In this document: in pieces, positions 36,126 to 44,607 of the stretch
Layout: the number at the start of each line of letters is the position of its first letter
Numbering within the stretch: the first letter of the stretch is position 1
NCBI GenBank assembly: GCA_944325695.1
Contig: CALVBA010000006.1
Span: 1-64,000, forward strand
Source: an uncultured Anaeroplasmataceae bacterium
GTDB lineage: Bacteria; Bacillota_I; Bacilli_A; Acholeplasmatales; Anaeroplasmataceae
Reading direction: 5' to 3'
DNA length: 64,000 bases
The notes under the pieces: generated by a model
What the model was told of the DNA's origin: nothing
What the model saw: only the letters and a program-made list of their open reading frames with translations
The model's database searches: none
Translations under genes and position numbers: made by a program

Positions 36126-38549
36126 CTAATTATTTACTTCATCTAGATTTAAAGTAACCTCTTCGACATTAAATCCTGATTCTATTTCGTTTAATGTTAA
36201 TGATTCAATGAATAATGTTGCTTTAAAATCTTTTAATGAATTATTAATTGCTTCTTTTAAACCTTTATTTACACTTATAACTAGTGATTTAATTGGTGTT
36301 TTTAAAGAAACATTATTATTTGTTTTAGCTCCACGAGCGATACTAATAATTTCTAAAATTTGTTCTCCAAAATTTACTTCATCAACAAATTCATATAAGA
36401 ATGGTTTAATTTCAGTTTTATGAATTGATACTTCATTATGATATAATTCTTGGAAAATTTCTTCTGTAATAAATGGGAAGAAAATACTGAAGTTTTGTAA
36501 GAATTTATATAAAATCATATAAACAGTTTTTTGGCCACTATAACGGTTGATAACCCCAAATTCTTCAGGACGATATAAACGATGTTTAACAATTTCAATA
36601 TAATTATCACAGAAATTCCAAAAGAATTTTTCTAACGCATTTAATGCTAATCCTACTTCATATTCTTCTAAATAATTAATAAATTGTTTTTCCATTGCGG
36701 CAAAACTTCCTAGGATATAACGATCGATATATTCAAAATCATTAAAATCTTGGTCTTTAAAATCAGCTAAATGCATTTCAATGAATTTAGATACATTCCA
36801 AATTTTATTAATTAATTTTTTACCACGTTGTAAAGTTTCCTCACTAAAGACGATATCCGTTCCTAAACGACCTGAACCAGCCCAATAGCGAATAACATCT
36901 GCTGAGTAATTTTTAATTAAATCAATTGGTTCAACTTTACTATTACCTTTACTTTTACTTATTTTTTCTCCTTTATTTGCCATAACAAATCCAGAAATCA
37001 TTACATTATCCCATGGTTTTTCACCAAAATGATAGAAACTTTTAACAATCGTATAAAAATCCCATGTACGAATAATTTCACTTGCGTTTGTTCTTAAGCT
37101 CATTGGACGTAAGATTTTTTCATAATTATTTTCTTCACCATAATTCATGTTAATTAATGGCGTTACAGACGATGTGGCCCAAGTATCCATAACATCAGTT
37201 TCTGGTACAAAATCATGGCAACCACATTCACATTTAGATATATGTGGCTTGTCAACTAATGGATTAACCGGTAAATCTTCTAATCTAGCAAATACCGGCT
37301 TTCCGCAATCTTTACAATACCAAACTGGAAAAGGTACTCCAAAATATCTTTGACGAGAAATACACCAATCCCAAGCAATATTATTAACCCATTCTTCATA
37401 ACGTTTTTGCATGTGTTGTGGATACCATTTAATTTCACGACCGATACGTAAAAAATCTTCTTTATGGCTCATAATATCAATAAACCATTGTTTCATAACC
37501 GCATATTCTACTTCATGACCACATCTTTCATGTGTTTGAACCTCGTGTTCTAATTCTTCAATCTTAACAATATACCCACCGGCATTTAAATCTTCAACAA
37601 TTTTTTTACGAGCTTCTTTAATTTTTAAACCACCGTAATTAGCTACGCTATTTACGATATACCCATTTGGTGTAAAAATATTTTTTAATGGTAAATTGTA
37701 TTTTTTCCACCATTCAATATCTGTTTGGTCACCAAATGTACAACACATTACAACTCCTGTTCCTTTATCGATAGCTACTTTTTCATCAGCCATGATTGGA
37801 ACTTCAACATTTACTACAGGAATAACAGCTGTTTTTCCAACTAAATGGGCTCTTTTTTCATCATTTGGATTGACAAAAACACAAACGATTGCTGGTAATA
37901 ACTCTGGACGAGTAGTCGCTATTGTAAATGTTTCATTATCTTCTTTTGTTGTAAAATTAACATAGTTAAACGTTGTTTTAACCGTTTTTGTTTCTAATTC
38001 AGCTTGTGCAATTGAAGTTAAACATTCATTACACCATAATGCTGGACTTTCTTTGTGATAACAATGTCCTTTGCTTACTAAATCTAAAAACGATTTTTGA
38101 CTGATTTTGATTGTTTGTGGACTTACAGTTTTATAACAAATATCCCAATCTGTACTAACTCCTAATTTTGAAAATAAAACTTTAAAATCTTGTTCGTATT
38201 TATCAGTTGTATCATAACATAATTTAGCAAAAGCTTCACGACCAATTTCATGTGCTTTCTTACCTTGTTCTTTTTCAACTAAACGTTCACTTGGTAATCC
38301 GTTATCGTCAAATCCAAATGGATAAAAAATATTATATCCACGTAAACGTTTATATCGAGCTAACATTTCAGCTTGTGAATATGAAAAAATATGCCCAATA
38401 TGAATTTTTCCACTAACAGTTGGTGGTGGTGTATCAATTGAATAAACCTGTTTGTTATCCTCATTTTTAAAAGCATAAATTTTTTTATCATGCCAATAAT
38501 TTAACCATTTTTCTTCTTTTTCTAAGGCATTATATTTTTTATCTAGCAT
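36126..38549 (-). CDS. valS: Valyl-tRNA synthetase, archaeal-like short form
   Basis: A class I synthetase charging tRNA-Val, with an editing domain. The 807 residues are shorter than typical bacterial ValRS (about 880) because the C-terminal coiled-coil arm is missing. The start PPPTVSGKIHIGHIFSYSQ, HIGH at 50-53 and KISKSKGN read like archaeal/Rickettsia-type enzymes rather than PPPNVTG-HMGHA. Zn-type Cys pairs are at CNEC and CKDC/CECGC. It lies four bases after a GNAT gene, and the leader T-box carries a Val codon, which confirms specificity. Confidence 0.96.
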   Translation of the reverse strand: MLDKKYNALEKEEKWLNYWHDKKIYAFKNEDNKQVYSIDTPPPTVSGKIHIGHIFSYSQAEMLARYKRLRGYNIFYPFGFDDNGLPSERLVEKEQGKKAHEIGREAFAKLCYDTTDKYEQDFKVLFSKLGVSTDWDICYKTVSPQTIKISQKSFLDLVSKGHCYHKESPALWCNECLTSIAQAELETKTVKTTFNYVNFTTKEDNETFTIATTRPELLPAIVCVFVNPNDEKRAHLVGKTAVIPVVNVEVPIMADEKVAIDKGTGVVMCCTFGDQTDIEWWKKYNLPLKNIFTPNGYIVNSVANYGGLKIKEARKKIVEDLNAGGYIVKIEELEHEVQTHERCGHEVEYAVMKQWFIDIMSHKEDFLRIGREIKWYPQHMQKRYEEWVNNIAWDWCISRQRYFGVPFPVWYCKDCGKPVFARLEDLPVNPLVDKPHISKCECGCHDFVPETDVMDTWATSSVTPLINMNYGEENNYEKILRPMSLRTNASEIIRTWDFYTIVKSFYHFGEKPWDNVMISGFVMANKGEKISKSKGNSKVEPIDLIKNYSADVIRYWAGSGRLGTDIVFSEETLQRGKKLINKIWNVSKFIEMHLADFKDQDFNDFEYIDRYILGSFAAMEKQFINYLEEYEVGLALNALEKFFWNFCDNYIEIVKHRLYRPEEFGVINRYSGQKTVYMILYKFLQNFSIFFPFITEEIFQELYHNEVSIHKTEIKPFLYEFVDEVNFGEQILEIISIARGAKTNNNVSLKTPIKSLVISVNKGLKEAINNSLKDFKATLFIESLTLNEIESGFNVEEVTLNLDEVNN

Positions 38550-38553
38550 TTTT

Positions 38554-39057
38554 TTATATTCCTTTCTTTAATGTGTATAAATATACGTCTTTGATCAATC
38601 CATTATCTAGCTTTTTAAAGCCATATAAAATTCCATCTTTGACAAAACCCAATTTTTGAGCAAGTTTGATACAAGCAATATTATCGGTAAAGACTAATAA
38701 ACAAATCATATCATATTCTAAAAAAAGATATGGAATAAATGTCCTTAAAACTTCTTCCATAACTTTTTTTCGATGAAAGTTTCGATTTAACATAAAACCA
38801 ATTTCAATGCTTGGTATAGCTTTATGCAAAAAATCTTGATATAAACCAATTGTTCCAATAACAATTTCATTGTGAACAATCACATACGTATTATCTTGAA
38901 AAATCATCCCACTAACAAGATAATTACATACATCAAGACTTTTTGTTGGTTTTAATCCGGCACTTCTTGCGACTATATCATCGCTTATAATTGCGTAATA
39001 ATCGAAAGCATCTTCTAATGATAATTTACGAATTTTATAATGGGCTGTTTCTAACAT
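38554..39057 (-). CDS. GNAT acetyltransferase leading the valS operon
   Basis: An acetyl-CoA-dependent N-acetyltransferase of the RimJ/RimL type; the substrate is unknown. I start at ATG 39057, eight bases after AAGGA. Longer readings run into the T-box terminator. The 167 residues show VIGTIGLYQDF, the IEIGFMLNRNFHRKKVMEEVL helix with an atypical CoA loop, and a C-terminal CIKLAQKLGFVKDG. It is four bases before valS and controlled by the Val T-box. The same GNAT-synthetase pairing occurs at hisS-aspS. Confidence 0.87.
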   Translation of the reverse strand: MLETAHYKIRKLSLEDAFDYYAIISDDIVARSAGLKPTKSLDVCNYLVSGMIFQDNTYVIVHNEIVIGTIGLYQDFLHKAIPSIEIGFMLNRNFHRKKVMEEVLRTFIPYLFLEYDMICLLVFTDNIACIKLAQKLGFVKDGILYGFKKLDNGLIKDVYLYTLKKGI

Positions 39058-39078
39058 TTTCATCTTCCTTTTTAAAAA

Positions 39079-39105
39079 TAAAAAAACGTCCTTAAAAAAG
39101 GACGC
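39079..39105 (-). terminator. T-box-controlled terminator
   Basis: GCGTCCTT and AAGGACG pair on the minus strand, followed by seven T, immediately after the T-box core. Confidence 0.92.
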
Positions 39106-39303
39106 AAAATAAGCGTGGTACCACCTTAATTCTAGCATAATGCTAGCACTCAACCTCTTAACGCGAGTAACGTTTTAGACTACTAAAATTCACCTAAACA
39201 CTCCACAGCTACCTTCATAAACCATCATTATGAAATCTTTCACCAATTGATTTCTCTCTTTTAATAATAATTGTGTTTATTACTCCTCTGTATCATTGCT
39301 TTC
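39106..39303 (-). promoter_or_regulatory. T-box leader, Val specifier
   Basis: The T-box core AAGGTGGTACCACG is present on the minus strand. Stem I has ACAG/CTGT below and ATAAAC/GTTTAT above the specifier loop. The loop shows AGTA on the 5' side and GAAGGTAG on the 3' side, that is the S-turn GAA, one base, then GTA (Val) and a purine, the standard register. The apical loop region is AGAGAGAAATC-AATTGGTG. It controls the GNAT gene and valS. Confidence 0.95.
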
Positions 39304-39309
39304 ATGTGC

Positions 39310-39338
39310 ATTATATCAAAAATAAATTAATTTGGCAA
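39310..39338 (-). promoter_or_regulatory. Sigma-A promoter of the Val T-box unit
   Basis: Minus-strand TTGCCA (39338-39333), a 17-base spacer and TATAAT (39315-39310). Confidence 0.88.
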
Positions 39339-39353
39339 GTAATATTTTAATTG

Positions 39354-40001
39354 CTAAATAGCAATATTGGAATGTTCAATTAGAAATTTTAAAGATTTAA
39401 GATTTAATCCTAAATGTTGCCAATAATATTCTTTTAAAAATACTAAAAGATTACGATAATAACTAATATCGATTTTTTGAATATCATCTTGCAAATCATT
39501 ATAAAAATAAAGCTGCTTCAATAAATTATAAGTTGTGGGATCAATATGATATTTTTTAATTTCCGCTTCACTAAAACCAACACCCAAAAGATAACTAACC
39601 TTAACTAAAAAAAGTAGTGTATAACGTAAAAAATCTTTATGTTTAATTTTATTTAAAATTTTAACTAAAAACTGAAAATATTTTTTTTCAAATCCATTAA
39701 ATTCATTTAAATGTGTTATCTCACATAAAACAGCAGCACACATCATTTTTTTATAATCAACTTTAATTTCTTGATAGCGCTCAATTAAAGTAGCATCAAC
39801 TAAAGAAAAAGGAATTTTATCGGAAATAATAAATTCATTTAAACATAATATATCACAAGTTGATAAAAGCTTTTTTTGATATTTTTTAACTCCCAAAGCT
39901 TTAACACTTATTTTTTGATATGGTGTAATAATATATAAAATTTTAGAAGTTTCTTTATAATCAATTTGATGTATTATGATTCCTTGAACTTTTTGACTCA
40001 T
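39354..40001 (-). CDS. recO: DNA repair protein RecO
   Basis: Loads RecA with RecF/RecR and anneals ssDNA. The 215 residues have the N-terminal OB fold (GIIIHQIDYKETSKILYIITP) and a helical C-terminal region; the zinc-finger Cys of many RecO proteins are not present, and the protein is slightly short. The ribosome site GAGGG is nine bases before ATG. It overlaps the YqzL-like ORF by 41 bases and closes the era operon, as in Bacillus. Confidence 0.92.
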   Translation of the reverse strand: MSQKVQGIIIHQIDYKETSKILYIITPYQKISVKALGVKKYQKKLLSTCDILCLNEFIISDKIPFSLVDATLIERYQEIKVDYKKMMCAAVLCEITHLNEFNGFEKKYFQFLVKILNKIKHKDFLRYTLLFLVKVSYLLGVGFSEAEIKKYHIDPTTYNLLKQLYFYNDLQDDIQKIDISYYRNLLVFLKEYYWQHLGLNLKSLKFLIEHSNIAI

Positions 40002-40098
40002 TTTGCTTACCCTCTAACAACTTTGCCATTTCTTTTTTATATTCTAAATAATCGGCAACTTTTCCTGTTTTAACAAATTTCTTAAATTGTTCATTCAC
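39961..40098 (-). CDS. yqzL: YqzL-like small protein
   Basis: A 45-residue ORF between era and recO, where Bacillus carries yqzL. It starts at GTG 40098, six bases after GAGGTG, with residues MNEQFKKFVKTGKVADYLEYKK. The FKKFVKTGKVADYLEYK pattern fits the YqzL motif (hydrophobic-x-x-F-x-x-TG-x-hydrophobic-x-x-YL-x-hydrophobic-K). Its 3' end overlaps recO by 41 bases in another frame. Function is unknown in the family. Position and motif support it; the short length limits certainty. Confidence 0.7.
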   Translation of the reverse strand: MNEQFKKFVKTGKVADYLEYKKEMAKLLEGKQNESKSSRNHNTSN

Positions 40099-40160
40099 AA
40101 CCATCACCTCTTAGTAATAGTCTATGAAAATATTACAAAATTATACAATAAAAACAAAAA

Positions 40161-41072
40161 CTAATACCCATCATTTGAATAACCAAAACTACGTAAATCA
40201 TTTAATTTGTTACGCCAATCTTTTTTAACTTTAATCCATAAATCTAAGTGTATTTTCGTATCTAATAAACGATTAACATCACGACGAGCCAATGTTCCTA
40301 CTTTTTTCATCATTTCACCATTTTTACCTATTAGTATTTTCTTTTGACTGTCGCGTTCAACATAAATTGTTGCATAAACATCTAAAATACCATCTTCATT
40401 TTTTTTCATCGATTCAACTACAACTGCAACACTGTGTGGAACTTCTTCTTTAGTGAAATACAAAATTTTTTCTCTAATCAATTCAGCTATAATAAATCGT
40501 TCTGGATGATCAGTTATTTGGTCTGTTGGAAAATATTTTGGTCCTTCTGGCATTAATGATTTTAATTCATCTAATAAGTGATCAATATTTGTTTTTTCTT
40601 TCGCACTGATTGGAAAAACACCTTTAAACGGGAATTCATTCATGTAGGCTAAAATAAATTTATCAATTTCAATTTTAGACTTCAACAAATCAATCTTATT
40701 TAATACTAAATAAACTGGTAGTTTGGTTTTCTTTAAATTTTCGATAATCATTTTATCTCCCGGACCAATTCTACCGTCACATGAAGCCATAAATAAGACA
40801 CAATCAACTCCACTTATTGAATCATAAGCCATTGAAGTTAACGTTTTACCTAACTCATGGTGTGGTTTATGAATTCCTGGAGTATCGATGAAAATTAATT
40901 GACAATCATCTTTTGAATAAACTCCTTGAATAGTATTTCTCGTTGTTTGTGGTTTTTCACTTGTAATAGCAATTTTACGACCTAAAACACTATTTAAAAA
41001 TGTTGATTTTCCAACATTTGGACGGCCAATAATCGTAATAAATCCCGAAACATGTTTCTTTTTATCGTTCAT
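40161..41072 (-). CDS. era: GTPase Era
   Basis: An essential GTPase for 30S assembly that binds the 16S rRNA 3' end. I use ATG 41072 rather than the TTG 12 bases upstream, which overlaps the AAGGAG site. The spacing is then 13 bases, a little long, so TTG cannot be excluded. The 303 residues have G1 GRPNVGKST, DTPGIHKPHH, NKID, and the C-terminal KH domain with ILIGKNGEMMKKVG. It directly follows cdd. Confidence 0.97.
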   Translation of the reverse strand: MNDKKKHVSGFITIIGRPNVGKSTFLNSVLGRKIAITSEKPQTTRNTIQGVYSKDDCQLIFIDTPGIHKPHHELGKTLTSMAYDSISGVDCVLFMASCDGRIGPGDKMIIENLKKTKLPVYLVLNKIDLLKSKIEIDKFILAYMNEFPFKGVFPISAKEKTNIDHLLDELKSLMPEGPKYFPTDQITDHPERFIIAELIREKILYFTKEEVPHSVAVVVESMKKNEDGILDVYATIYVERDSQKKILIGKNGEMMKKVGTLARRDVNRLLDTKIHLDLWIKVKKDWRNKLNDLRSFGYSNDGY

Positions 41073-41076
41073 AATG

Positions 41077-41469
41077 TTATTCAATCTCCTTAAATGAGTA
41101 TGGTAATAGTTCTGCTAAAGTCATTTCTTTAACATCACCATTTAAGTTTGTTAAATAAATTTTGCAATCATCAGGTAGTAATTCACTCATAACTTGACGA
41201 CAAGCCCCACATGGACTAATAGGACCTTTAGTATCACCGATAACTAAAAAACCAGCAATATCCTCTTTTTTTATACCTTCACTATAAGCTTTAAATAGGC
41301 ATGTTCTTTCAGCGCAATTTGTTAAACCAAAACTCGCATTTTCAATGTTACATCCTCCATAGACTTGTCCATCTTTAGTAATTAATGATGCTCCAATATA
41401 AAATTTAGAATATGGAACATATGCTTTTAATCGTGTTTCCTTCGCTTTTTCAAATAATTTTTTAAACAT
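41077..41469 (-). CDS. cdd: Cytidine deaminase
   Basis: Deaminates cytidine and deoxycytidine for pyrimidine salvage. I use ATG 41469, six bases after GAGGTG; a GTG nine bases upstream overlaps the ribosome site. The 130 residues contain [10 protein letters not shown], the zinc/catalytic motif NCAERTCLF and PCGACRQVM. The N-terminus overlaps the end of ybeY by eight bases. Its place between ybeY and era is conserved in Bacillota. Confidence 0.97.
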   Translation of the reverse strand: MFKKLFEKAKETRLKAYVPYSKFYIGASLITKDGQVYGGCNIENASFGLTNCAERTCLFKAYSEGIKKEDIAGFLVIGDTKGPISPCGACRQVMSELLPDDCKIYLTNLNGDVKEMTLAELLPYSFKEIE

Positions 41470-41908
41470 TTTTTTCACCTCTAGTTAAATTTGCTTTTTG
41501 TAAAATTTCTTCTTGTAATGCAAACATTTCTTTTTCATCTTCTTCTGTCATGTGATCATATCCTAATAAATGTAAATACCCGTGAACTGATAAAAATCCA
41601 ATTTCTCTTGCAACAGAGTGATTGTACTCTTTTGCTTGACGTAAGGCTTGATCAACACAAATAAAGATATCACCTAATTCATTTTCAGCCATCATAAGCA
41701 TCTCTTCTGAATCTTGTAAAGCAAAAGTAATTACATCCGTAACTTTATCTTTCCCACGATAAGTACGGTTAATTTCTTGTATTTCTTCATCTGTTACAAA
41801 GATAATATTAAAAATTTTTTTTGATTTATTATTTTTAAAAATATTTGTAATAATTTTTTCATATTTCCAAACTTTATTTGGTGTTTTATTATAAAAATTA
41901 ATTTTCAT
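41462..41908 (-). CDS. ybeY: Endoribonuclease YbeY (16S rRNA maturation)
   Basis: A zinc-dependent RNase for 3' processing of 16S rRNA and ribosome quality control. The 148 residues carry the metal motif [11 protein letters not shown] (H-x3-H-x5-H) and the [11 protein letters not shown] strand. The ribosome site AAGGAGGAA is strong. The PgpH/HD phosphodiesterase gene often found between phoH and ybeY is missing here; a terminator lies between them instead. Confidence 0.96.
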   Translation of the reverse strand: MKINFYNKTPNKVWKYEKIITNIFKNNKSKKIFNIIFVTDEEIQEINRTYRGKDKVTDVITFALQDSEEMLMMAENELGDIFICVDQALRQAKEYNHSVAREIGFLSVHGYLHLLGYDHMTEEDEKEMFALQEEILQKANLTRGEKNV

Positions 41909-41925
41909 AAATTCCTCCTTGGGGA

Positions 41926-41947
41926 TAAAAAAGCCTACATAATGTAG
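41926..41947 (-). terminator. Intrinsic terminator of phoH
   Basis: CTACAT and ATGTAG pair directly on the minus strand (TCTACATTATGTAGG), followed by six T, between phoH and ybeY. The stem is short, so read-through is likely. Confidence 0.65.
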
Positions 41948-41949
41948 AA

Positions 41950-42897
41950 TTATTTTTCATAGCATTCAATAATTTTTTGTACTAATGGATGTCTAACAAC
42001 ATCAAAATTTAAAAACTCTATAATCGCAATTTCATTGATATCACGTAAAATAGAACATGCTTTTTTTAATCCTGATGTTACACCATGTGGTAAGTCAATT
42101 TGTGTAATGTCTCCAGTAATAACCATTTTGGTATTAAATCCTAATCGCGTTAAAAACATTTTCATTTGGCTATCTGTTGTATTTTGTGCCTCATCTAAAA
42201 TAACAAAGGCATTTTCTAAAGTTCTTCCGCGCATATAAGCTAATGGAGCAATTTCAATGACTTCTTTTTCAATTAAAGAATTAGTTACTTCTACTCCTAA
42301 TGTATCATATAAAGCATCATACAGTGGTCTTAAATAAGGATCAACTTTTTCTTTTAAATCTCCAGGTAAAAAACCTAAAGATTCCCCTGCTTCAACTGCT
42401 GGTCGAGTTAAAATAATTTTTTTAATTAAACCTTGTTTTAAAAGCCTAACCGCATATACCACCGCTAAATATGTTTTTCCCGTTCCAGCAGGACCAATTG
42501 CAAAAACCATATCTTTTTTATCTAAAGCATTCACATATTTAATTTGTGTTAAGGTCTTAGGATAGATCATTTTGCCACTTTGCGTTTGTCCAATAGCTCG
42601 CCTGTTTTCATAAACTTTTAAACCTTCTTTTAATTGATTTTGTTCAAGTAAATTAAGTAAATATAAAACATCGCGATTTGTAATAGTAATGTCTTTGTCT
42701 GCTATAAATAAAAGTGATTCAAAAATTAATTCTAATTTCTCTTTAACATCAATACTGACATCACTACAGATAATATCCTCTCCACGAATAGATAAATCAA
42801 TATTGTATTTTTTTTTAAGAATGTCTAAGTTTTGATCATTTACTCCGCTAATATTACGAGCTAATTCTGATGTATATATTTTTTTATCTAATATCAT
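41950..42897 (-). CDS. phoH: PhoH-like ATPase
   Basis: A P-loop ATPase of the PhoH/YbeZ group, probably an RNA-related partner of YbeY; biochemical role not settled. The 315 residues have an N-terminal KH-like region, Walker A GPAGTGKT near residue 130 and Walker [11 protein letters not shown], with [14 protein letters not shown] before it. The ATG overlaps the yqfD stop as TAATG. Confidence 0.95.
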   Translation of the reverse strand: MILDKKIYTSELARNISGVNDQNLDILKKKYNIDLSIRGEDIICSDVSIDVKEKLELIFESLLFIADKDITITNRDVLYLLNLLEQNQLKEGLKVYENRRAIGQTQSGKMIYPKTLTQIKYVNALDKKDMVFAIGPAGTGKTYLAVVYAVRLLKQGLIKKIILTRPAVEAGESLGFLPGDLKEKVDPYLRPLYDALYDTLGVEVTNSLIEKEVIEIAPLAYMRGRTLENAFVILDEAQNTTDSQMKMFLTRLGFNTKMVITGDITQIDLPHGVTSGLKKACSILRDINEIAIIEFLNFDVVRHPLVQKIIECYEK

Positions 42898-43985
42898 TAT
42901 GCAATCTCCTTCGTCGCACCGATTTGCATATTTTTTAAAACTAAAATCCGAAAGCGATACGAATTTTCATCTTCTTCATCTAATAAAAGATGTTTTTCTA
43001 AAATCTCTTCTTCCTTATGAACTTTATACAGTTCAAAATCGTAATCTATTTTAGCATATGCATTTTTTATGGCATCATTATAACTATGTACCTTTATTAT
43101 ATCATTTTTTTCTGAATATGTATATTTATTAATATTAAATATACCAAAAAAACTAAATAAACACTCTTTTTTTACATCATAACTGGTAAATGTTACTTTT
43201 TTTTCTAAATAAAAATCTTTTTCGAAGCATTCAAAACTCAAACTTTCTATAGTATTATTAGAATAATTACTGATTTGTATTTCTTTTTTTATTTCAATTT
43301 GATATTCATCATATACTGAAGCAAAAATATAACCTTTAGCATTTGTTTTATTTTGATTTATATTTCCACTTACTAAAATATCACCTTTTTTAACATATTT
43401 ATTAGCATTAATTTGTGGTGTTCCATTATAAATAATATAATTATTAATAATACCTGATTTAGTTGCGATAATATCACATGGCTTAACAACTTCATTTTTT
43501 TCTTCAATATAGTTATCATTAGAGATATTAACTAAAATATCACTACCTTTTTTACTAACATCAATATAAGCATAGCTTGGATATTTACACCTTAAATCAT
43601 ATGATAGCTTCGATAAATTTTGATTACTAATATCTATAAAAAAAAGTTTTTTATAACTATTTTTAATCGACAATTCAATTTCATCATTAATCGGATAGTA
43701 ATCATTAAATTTAATTTCACTAACTCTAAAAAAATTAATATATAATATAAGCATCATTAGAACCATTCCAATGATTAATCCTTTTTTACTTAATATGCTT
43801 AAAAATGGATTAACTTTATTTAATAATGAGTACTCTAAATTTAAATTTTTAATTTTTTCTAAACCGTCAATAGTTGTGGTAAATTGCATATACTCATTAC
43901 TCGTTTTTAAATTATAAATTGTTACTTTTTTGATAATTTTATAAAAATCATCACTTTTCATTTCTAAGTCATAATAGATCATCAT
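42897..43985 (-). CDS. yqfD: Sporulation protein YqfD
   Basis: A membrane-anchored protein of spore-forming Bacillota, partner of YqfC at the forespore. I use ATG 43985 behind AAAGGG; a GTG six bases upstream is an alternative. The 362 residues have one membrane helix (about 70-90), then an extracytoplasmic region with repeated beta units (KKGDILVSGNI) and YPSYAYIDVSKKGSDILVN, typical of the family. It overlaps the end of yqfC by 17 bases and phoH by one base. Confidence 0.9.
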   Translation of the reverse strand: MMIYYDLEMKSDDFYKIIKKVTIYNLKTSNEYMQFTTTIDGLEKIKNLNLEYSLLNKVNPFLSILSKKGLIIGMVLMMLILYINFFRVSEIKFNDYYPINDEIELSIKNSYKKLFFIDISNQNLSKLSYDLRCKYPSYAYIDVSKKGSDILVNISNDNYIEEKNEVVKPCDIIATKSGIINNYIIYNGTPQINANKYVKKGDILVSGNINQNKTNAKGYIFASVYDEYQIEIKKEIQISNYSNNTIESLSFECFEKDFYLEKKVTFTSYDVKKECLFSFFGIFNINKYTYSEKNDIIKVHSYNDAIKNAYAKIDYDFELYKVHKEEEILEKHLLLDEEDENSYRFRILVLKNMQIGATKEIA

Positions 43986-44226
43986 CTTCACCCTTTAAAT
44001 GTATTTGCTTGATACACCCACCAATTTTAACTACTACCTCATCTAAATATAAAATGCTAAGATTATTCCCTAAAATCGTAACTAAACTAAAAGAGATTTT
44101 TTCAACACTTATATTTAAAAGATCATCAAAATTATAAATAATCAAAACATCATCAAAAATTATTTTTAAATGTCCAATTACTTCACGTGGAACATTGCTT
44201 GCGATCAATCGCTTAATATTTTGCAA
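43969..44226 (-). CDS. yqfC: YabP/YqfC-family sporulation protein
   Basis: A small protein needed for sporulation in Bacillus, forming a pair with YqfD. The 85 residues show VILGNNLSILYLDEVVVKIGG-like strands of the YabP/YqfC fold (HLKI, VTILGNNLSILYL). The start codon is TTG, seven bases after GGTGA; an upstream ATG is immediately closed by TAG. It follows rpsU and its terminator. Confidence 0.88.
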   Translation of the reverse strand: MQNIKRLIASNVPREVIGHLKIIFDDVLIIYNFDDLLNISVEKISFSLVTILGNNLSILYLDEVVVKIGGCIKQIHLKGEDDDLL

Positions 44227-44282
44227 TTTAAATCACCACTACATCATATGCATTAAAAGGAATAAATATGAATTATAAAAGC

Positions 44283-44308
44283 AAAAAAAATCAACCGAAG
44301 TTGATTTT
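44283..44308 (-). terminator. Intrinsic terminator of rpsU
   Basis: AAAATCAAC-TTCG-GTTGATTTT with a UUCG tetraloop and a T-run on the minus strand, 30 bases past the S21 stop. Confidence 0.93.
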
Positions 44309-44339
44309 AATTGTGCATTTTTGAAAACCTCTACATTAA

Positions 44340-44519
44340 TTAGTAGCTTTTTTTATTATTACGCGCAGCTTGGCGTTTTAATTTACGATTAACGCTAGGT
44401 TTAACATAGAATTCGCGTTTTCTTGATTCAGCTAATACACCAGAGCGTGAAACATCTCTTTTAAAACGACGTAAAGCGTCTTCAATTGTATCATTTTCGC
44501 GAACAACTGTCTTAGGCAT
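44340..44519 (-). CDS. rpsU: 30S ribosomal protein bS21
   Basis: A small basic protein near the 16S 3' end that helps mRNA selection. The 59 residues begin [20 protein letters not shown] and end [12 protein letters not shown], typical bS21 of Bacillota (family length about 57). Ribosome site AAGGAGGG and a consensus sigma-A promoter precede it; a strong terminator follows. As in Bacillus it is the first gene before yqfC-yqfD-phoH. Confidence 0.96.
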   Translation of the reverse strand: MPKTVVRENDTIEDALRRFKRDVSRSGVLAESRKREFYVKPSVNRKLKRQAARNNKKSY

Positions 44520-44553
44520 GCAAGCCCTCCTTCCGCTTCAAAACTCATGAATA

Positions 44554-44582
44554 ATTATACACTAAAATTATGATAATGTAAA
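44554..44582 (-). promoter_or_regulatory. Sigma-A promoter of rpsU
   Basis: Minus-strand TTTACA (44582-44577), a 17-base spacer and TATAAT (44559-44554). Confidence 0.85.
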
Positions 44583-44607
44583 GTGAATTTTTTTATTTTT
44601 TTTATTT

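Noticed and set aside
39058-39153. N-terminal extension of the valS-operon GNAT through the T-box
   Set aside because: It would translate the T-box core and terminator; the AAGGA site and family length fit ATG 39057.
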